Shown piece by piece: positions 62,401 to 64,000 of a stretch of DNA of 64,000 bases. The position numbers and the translations under genes are program-made. The DNA comes from Snodgrassella alvi SCGC AB-598-O02 (GTDB lineage: Bacteria; Pseudomonadota; Gammaproteobacteria; Burkholderiales; Neisseriaceae), in the NCBI GenBank assembly GCA_000725195.1, contig JAIL01000259.1:62001-126000 (forward strand), read 5' to 3'. Position 1 is the first letter of the stretch, and every line of letters begins with the position of its first letter. The notes under the pieces are model-generated. The model was given only the letters and a program-made list of their open reading frames with translations, was not told the origin of the DNA and ran no database searches.

Positions 62401-63360
62401 TCAAAATTTTTGAGTATATTGTGATTATATGTATAATTGAATTTATGCCCGTTAGAAAGAATCACTAAAAAAGATTTCTGACAACGATATTTTTGCCCTT
62501 TCATCACCACATCTTTGGCTATTTTAGGTAGGGCATCCATTAAATTAATTGTTCCAGTTAAAGCTCCAGTACTGTTTATTTGTGGCTTTAATAAATCTAT
62601 ATTTTTTAACAGCTGCTCTAATTGAGCATCAGTCACCCCCTCAAAAAATGTGCTTGGAATAGCCATTGACTGCTGTGTATTCTCGTCAACTTTAAAATAT
62701 CCTTTGTTAGAAGGATCATGAGGCATATTCCATTGTTCTATTTGCTTTTTAAATTGGCTGTTAACCTGCGTTTCACTATAAAAATTAGAAACCGGTATCA
62801 CTGCAAATCGCATCTTATCACGGTATTTCTTTATCATCTCTTTTAATACCAATTGCACTGTACGCATATCAGTACGTCCGCCTGGTTCACAATCATTTTT
62901 AAAATGACGTACATAATTATAAGCTTCTTCATCCTTCCAAGTTGCATTTTTATATTTTTCGTCTTCTTTTTTGATTTGTTCATCCAGTTCTTCATCAGTA
63001 TCAAACTGATCATATGCTCCGTCTTCTACGTCCCAAGCCGCACGCCAGTCTATGTTTCCATTAACGTCTCCTCCACCGACGGTATAACGTCGACATTTTT
63101 TGCCAATAGCGGGCGTGGTATTTCGGACTGTTCTCATTATCTCATTGTTATCAATAATTAAGGTAACGTTAGACTTAACTTTATTAGATAACGCTGTGGT
63201 TTTTTTATTTTGATAGATTAATGGCAAATCGGTAAAAATATTGGGGGCACTATTAGTGGGGAGAGGCAAAAAAATTAACATACTGGATAGCAACGTTAAT
63301 CTAAATGCATTTTTTTTACGGTCTATAGGTGTGTTTTGTGTTTTGTGTTTTGTTAAACAT
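59403..63360 (-). CDS. pilC: PilC/PilY1 type IV pilus tip adhesin, out of frame at the 5' end
   Basis: Large secreted pilus protein, about 1,316 residues if in frame, promoting pilus assembly, adhesion and twitching. The N-terminal half has a degenerate von Willebrand-like start (NVTLIIDNNEIMRTV). The C-terminal half is the PilY1 beta-propeller with a calcium loop DIDGDNIADIVYAGD near residue 1,010 and KLIVVFGTGSDIYD. The likely start is ATG 63360, with GGAG 9 bases before it, but its frame stops after 14 codons at 63316. The long frame is open from there on, and the codons before its first possible start (TTG 63293) encode the missing signal-peptide front (DRKKNAFRLT). A 7-bp repeat lies exactly between. 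So the copy read here is probably OFF. Confidence 0.88.
63331..63351 (-). repeat. Three copies of AAAACAC at the 5' end of pilC
   Basis: On the minus strand AAAACAC occurs three times in a row, starting at codon 4 of the ATG frame. Seven is not a multiple of three, so each gain or loss shifts the frame. Two or five copies would bring the ATG into the main frame; three copies do not. An A8 tract lies after the early stop and cannot restore the frame. Confidence 0.9.
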
Positions 63361-64000
63361 TATATAACACTCCGAAGGTAATGTCAAATTTAACTTTTTG
63401 ACCAAGTAATCATTTCTTAATTATAATTTACATAAATTAAATTATCAATCATTTTAAATTTACAAAAGCGTTTTTATTAAAAATATTTAAATATAATTGA
63501 CTTTAATTAAATGTCATTTAATTTATTTTAATGTTATTAACAATATTTAATATTTTAATATTTTTGGTTTTATGCTTTTCCAAATGCCACATTAAATATC
63601 AGCTTTTATTAATTGTTAATTGTTTTCAATCACTACAATATATTAATTTCAGTGCATGCCCAGTTTTTTATTTATTTTTGATTAACGTTTCAATTTTGAT
63701 TAGCGTACTTATTCTTATATGATAAAATGATATTTAAATTGTTATTTGTATATAATACTTTTTATTTTATTTTTCTTCATTTAATCAACTTATAAATTTA
63801 AAAAATTCATAAATAAGGTTCTATAATTGATATGTATAATGAAATAAGATTTTACAAAGATGATGAACTGAAAATTTCTTAATTGTGTTAATAGTGAATT
63901 TTAGATCTCACAATTAGGAGTGTATTCTCAAAATTTAAATAAATATAAAAACTATTTGAACCTTTTTCGTAGCTTACTTGACACCAATTTCGACTTTTAA
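63361..64000. other. AT-rich region upstream of pilC
   Basis: Contains the pilC promoter and ribosome site. A 63-codon plus-strand frame at 63531-63722 is low-complexity and hydrophobic by AT bias, with no ribosome site, and is not called. No repeat or RNA gene is seen. Confidence 0.5.

Noticed and set aside
63311..63318. A8 tract in pilC as the switch
   Set aside because: The ATG frame already stops at the TAA that begins this tract, so changes in the A run cannot restore it; only the upstream 7-bp repeat can.
63531..63722. 63-codon plus-strand hydrophobic frame upstream of pilC
   Set aside because: Low-complexity AT-rich sequence without a ribosome site.

Overview
The window looks like chromosomal DNA of a low-GC betaproteobacterium of the Neisseriaceae, most like Snodgrassella-type bee-gut symbionts. 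This is inferred from the gene set: a Neisseria-type PilC/PilY1, a ptsN-hprK-rapZ block, a MutL with its own endonuclease motif, a class I ilvBNC operon and a terminator built from two copies of a Kingella-like DNA uptake word. The genes are standard and compact, but the gaps between them are very AT-rich. I see no tRNA, rRNA, insertion sequence, prophage or CRISPR array.

Layout. 1-1131 is the 5' part of lepA (minus). 1.7-6.4 kb holds sanA-like, an M14 carboxypeptidase, a lipoprotein and dinB (plus). 7.1-10.5 kb is an array of four tandem paralogous genes for small secreted proteins of unknown function, with near-identical N-termini, a variable centre and repeated spacers. 10.8-12.6 kb has icd and a CHY zinc-finger gene. 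12.6-21.4 kb is a minus-strand run: a YwqK/MORN protein, an aldehyde dehydrogenase, ppiD, hupB, lon and ettA. dedA and mutL follow on plus. 24.4-35.6 kb is minus strand: a DUF945 protein, a SpoU methyltransferase, dusC-like, a coupled PAS/PhnD-like pair behind a perfect FNR-type box, ylqF-scpB-rluB, ptsN-hprK-rapZ and ubiA. sixA (plus) and a glutamine amidotransferase (minus) come next, then the aspartate decarboxylase/antiporter pair aspT-aspD.

41.5-49.6 kb holds a patatin-like lipoprotein and a four-gene export system (HlyD adaptor, RbbA-type double-ATPase/permease, second permease, NodT-type outer-membrane factor). 50.4-55.1 kb is the branched-chain amino acid block: a degenerate DAHP-synthase-like protein, a structured leader, then ilvB-ilvN-ilvC. 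An MHS-family transporter, smpB, a small lipoprotein and a membrane protein follow. The window ends with a large pilC/pilY1 gene on minus.

Most interesting: (1) pilC appears to be switched off by a 7-bp repeat, three copies of AAAACAC right after the ATG. The frame ends after 14 codons. Removing one unit would join the ATG to a complete signal peptide and about 1,300 further codons, so this looks like a phase-variation switch. (2) The four-gene secreted-protein array looks like a locus undergoing duplication and gene conversion. (3) A DAHP-synthase-like pseudoenzyme sits before ilvBNC, sharing a TTAGACAA-type motif with the ilv leader. (4) A PAS protein is translationally coupled to a cytosolic PhnD-like binding protein, probably under oxygen control.
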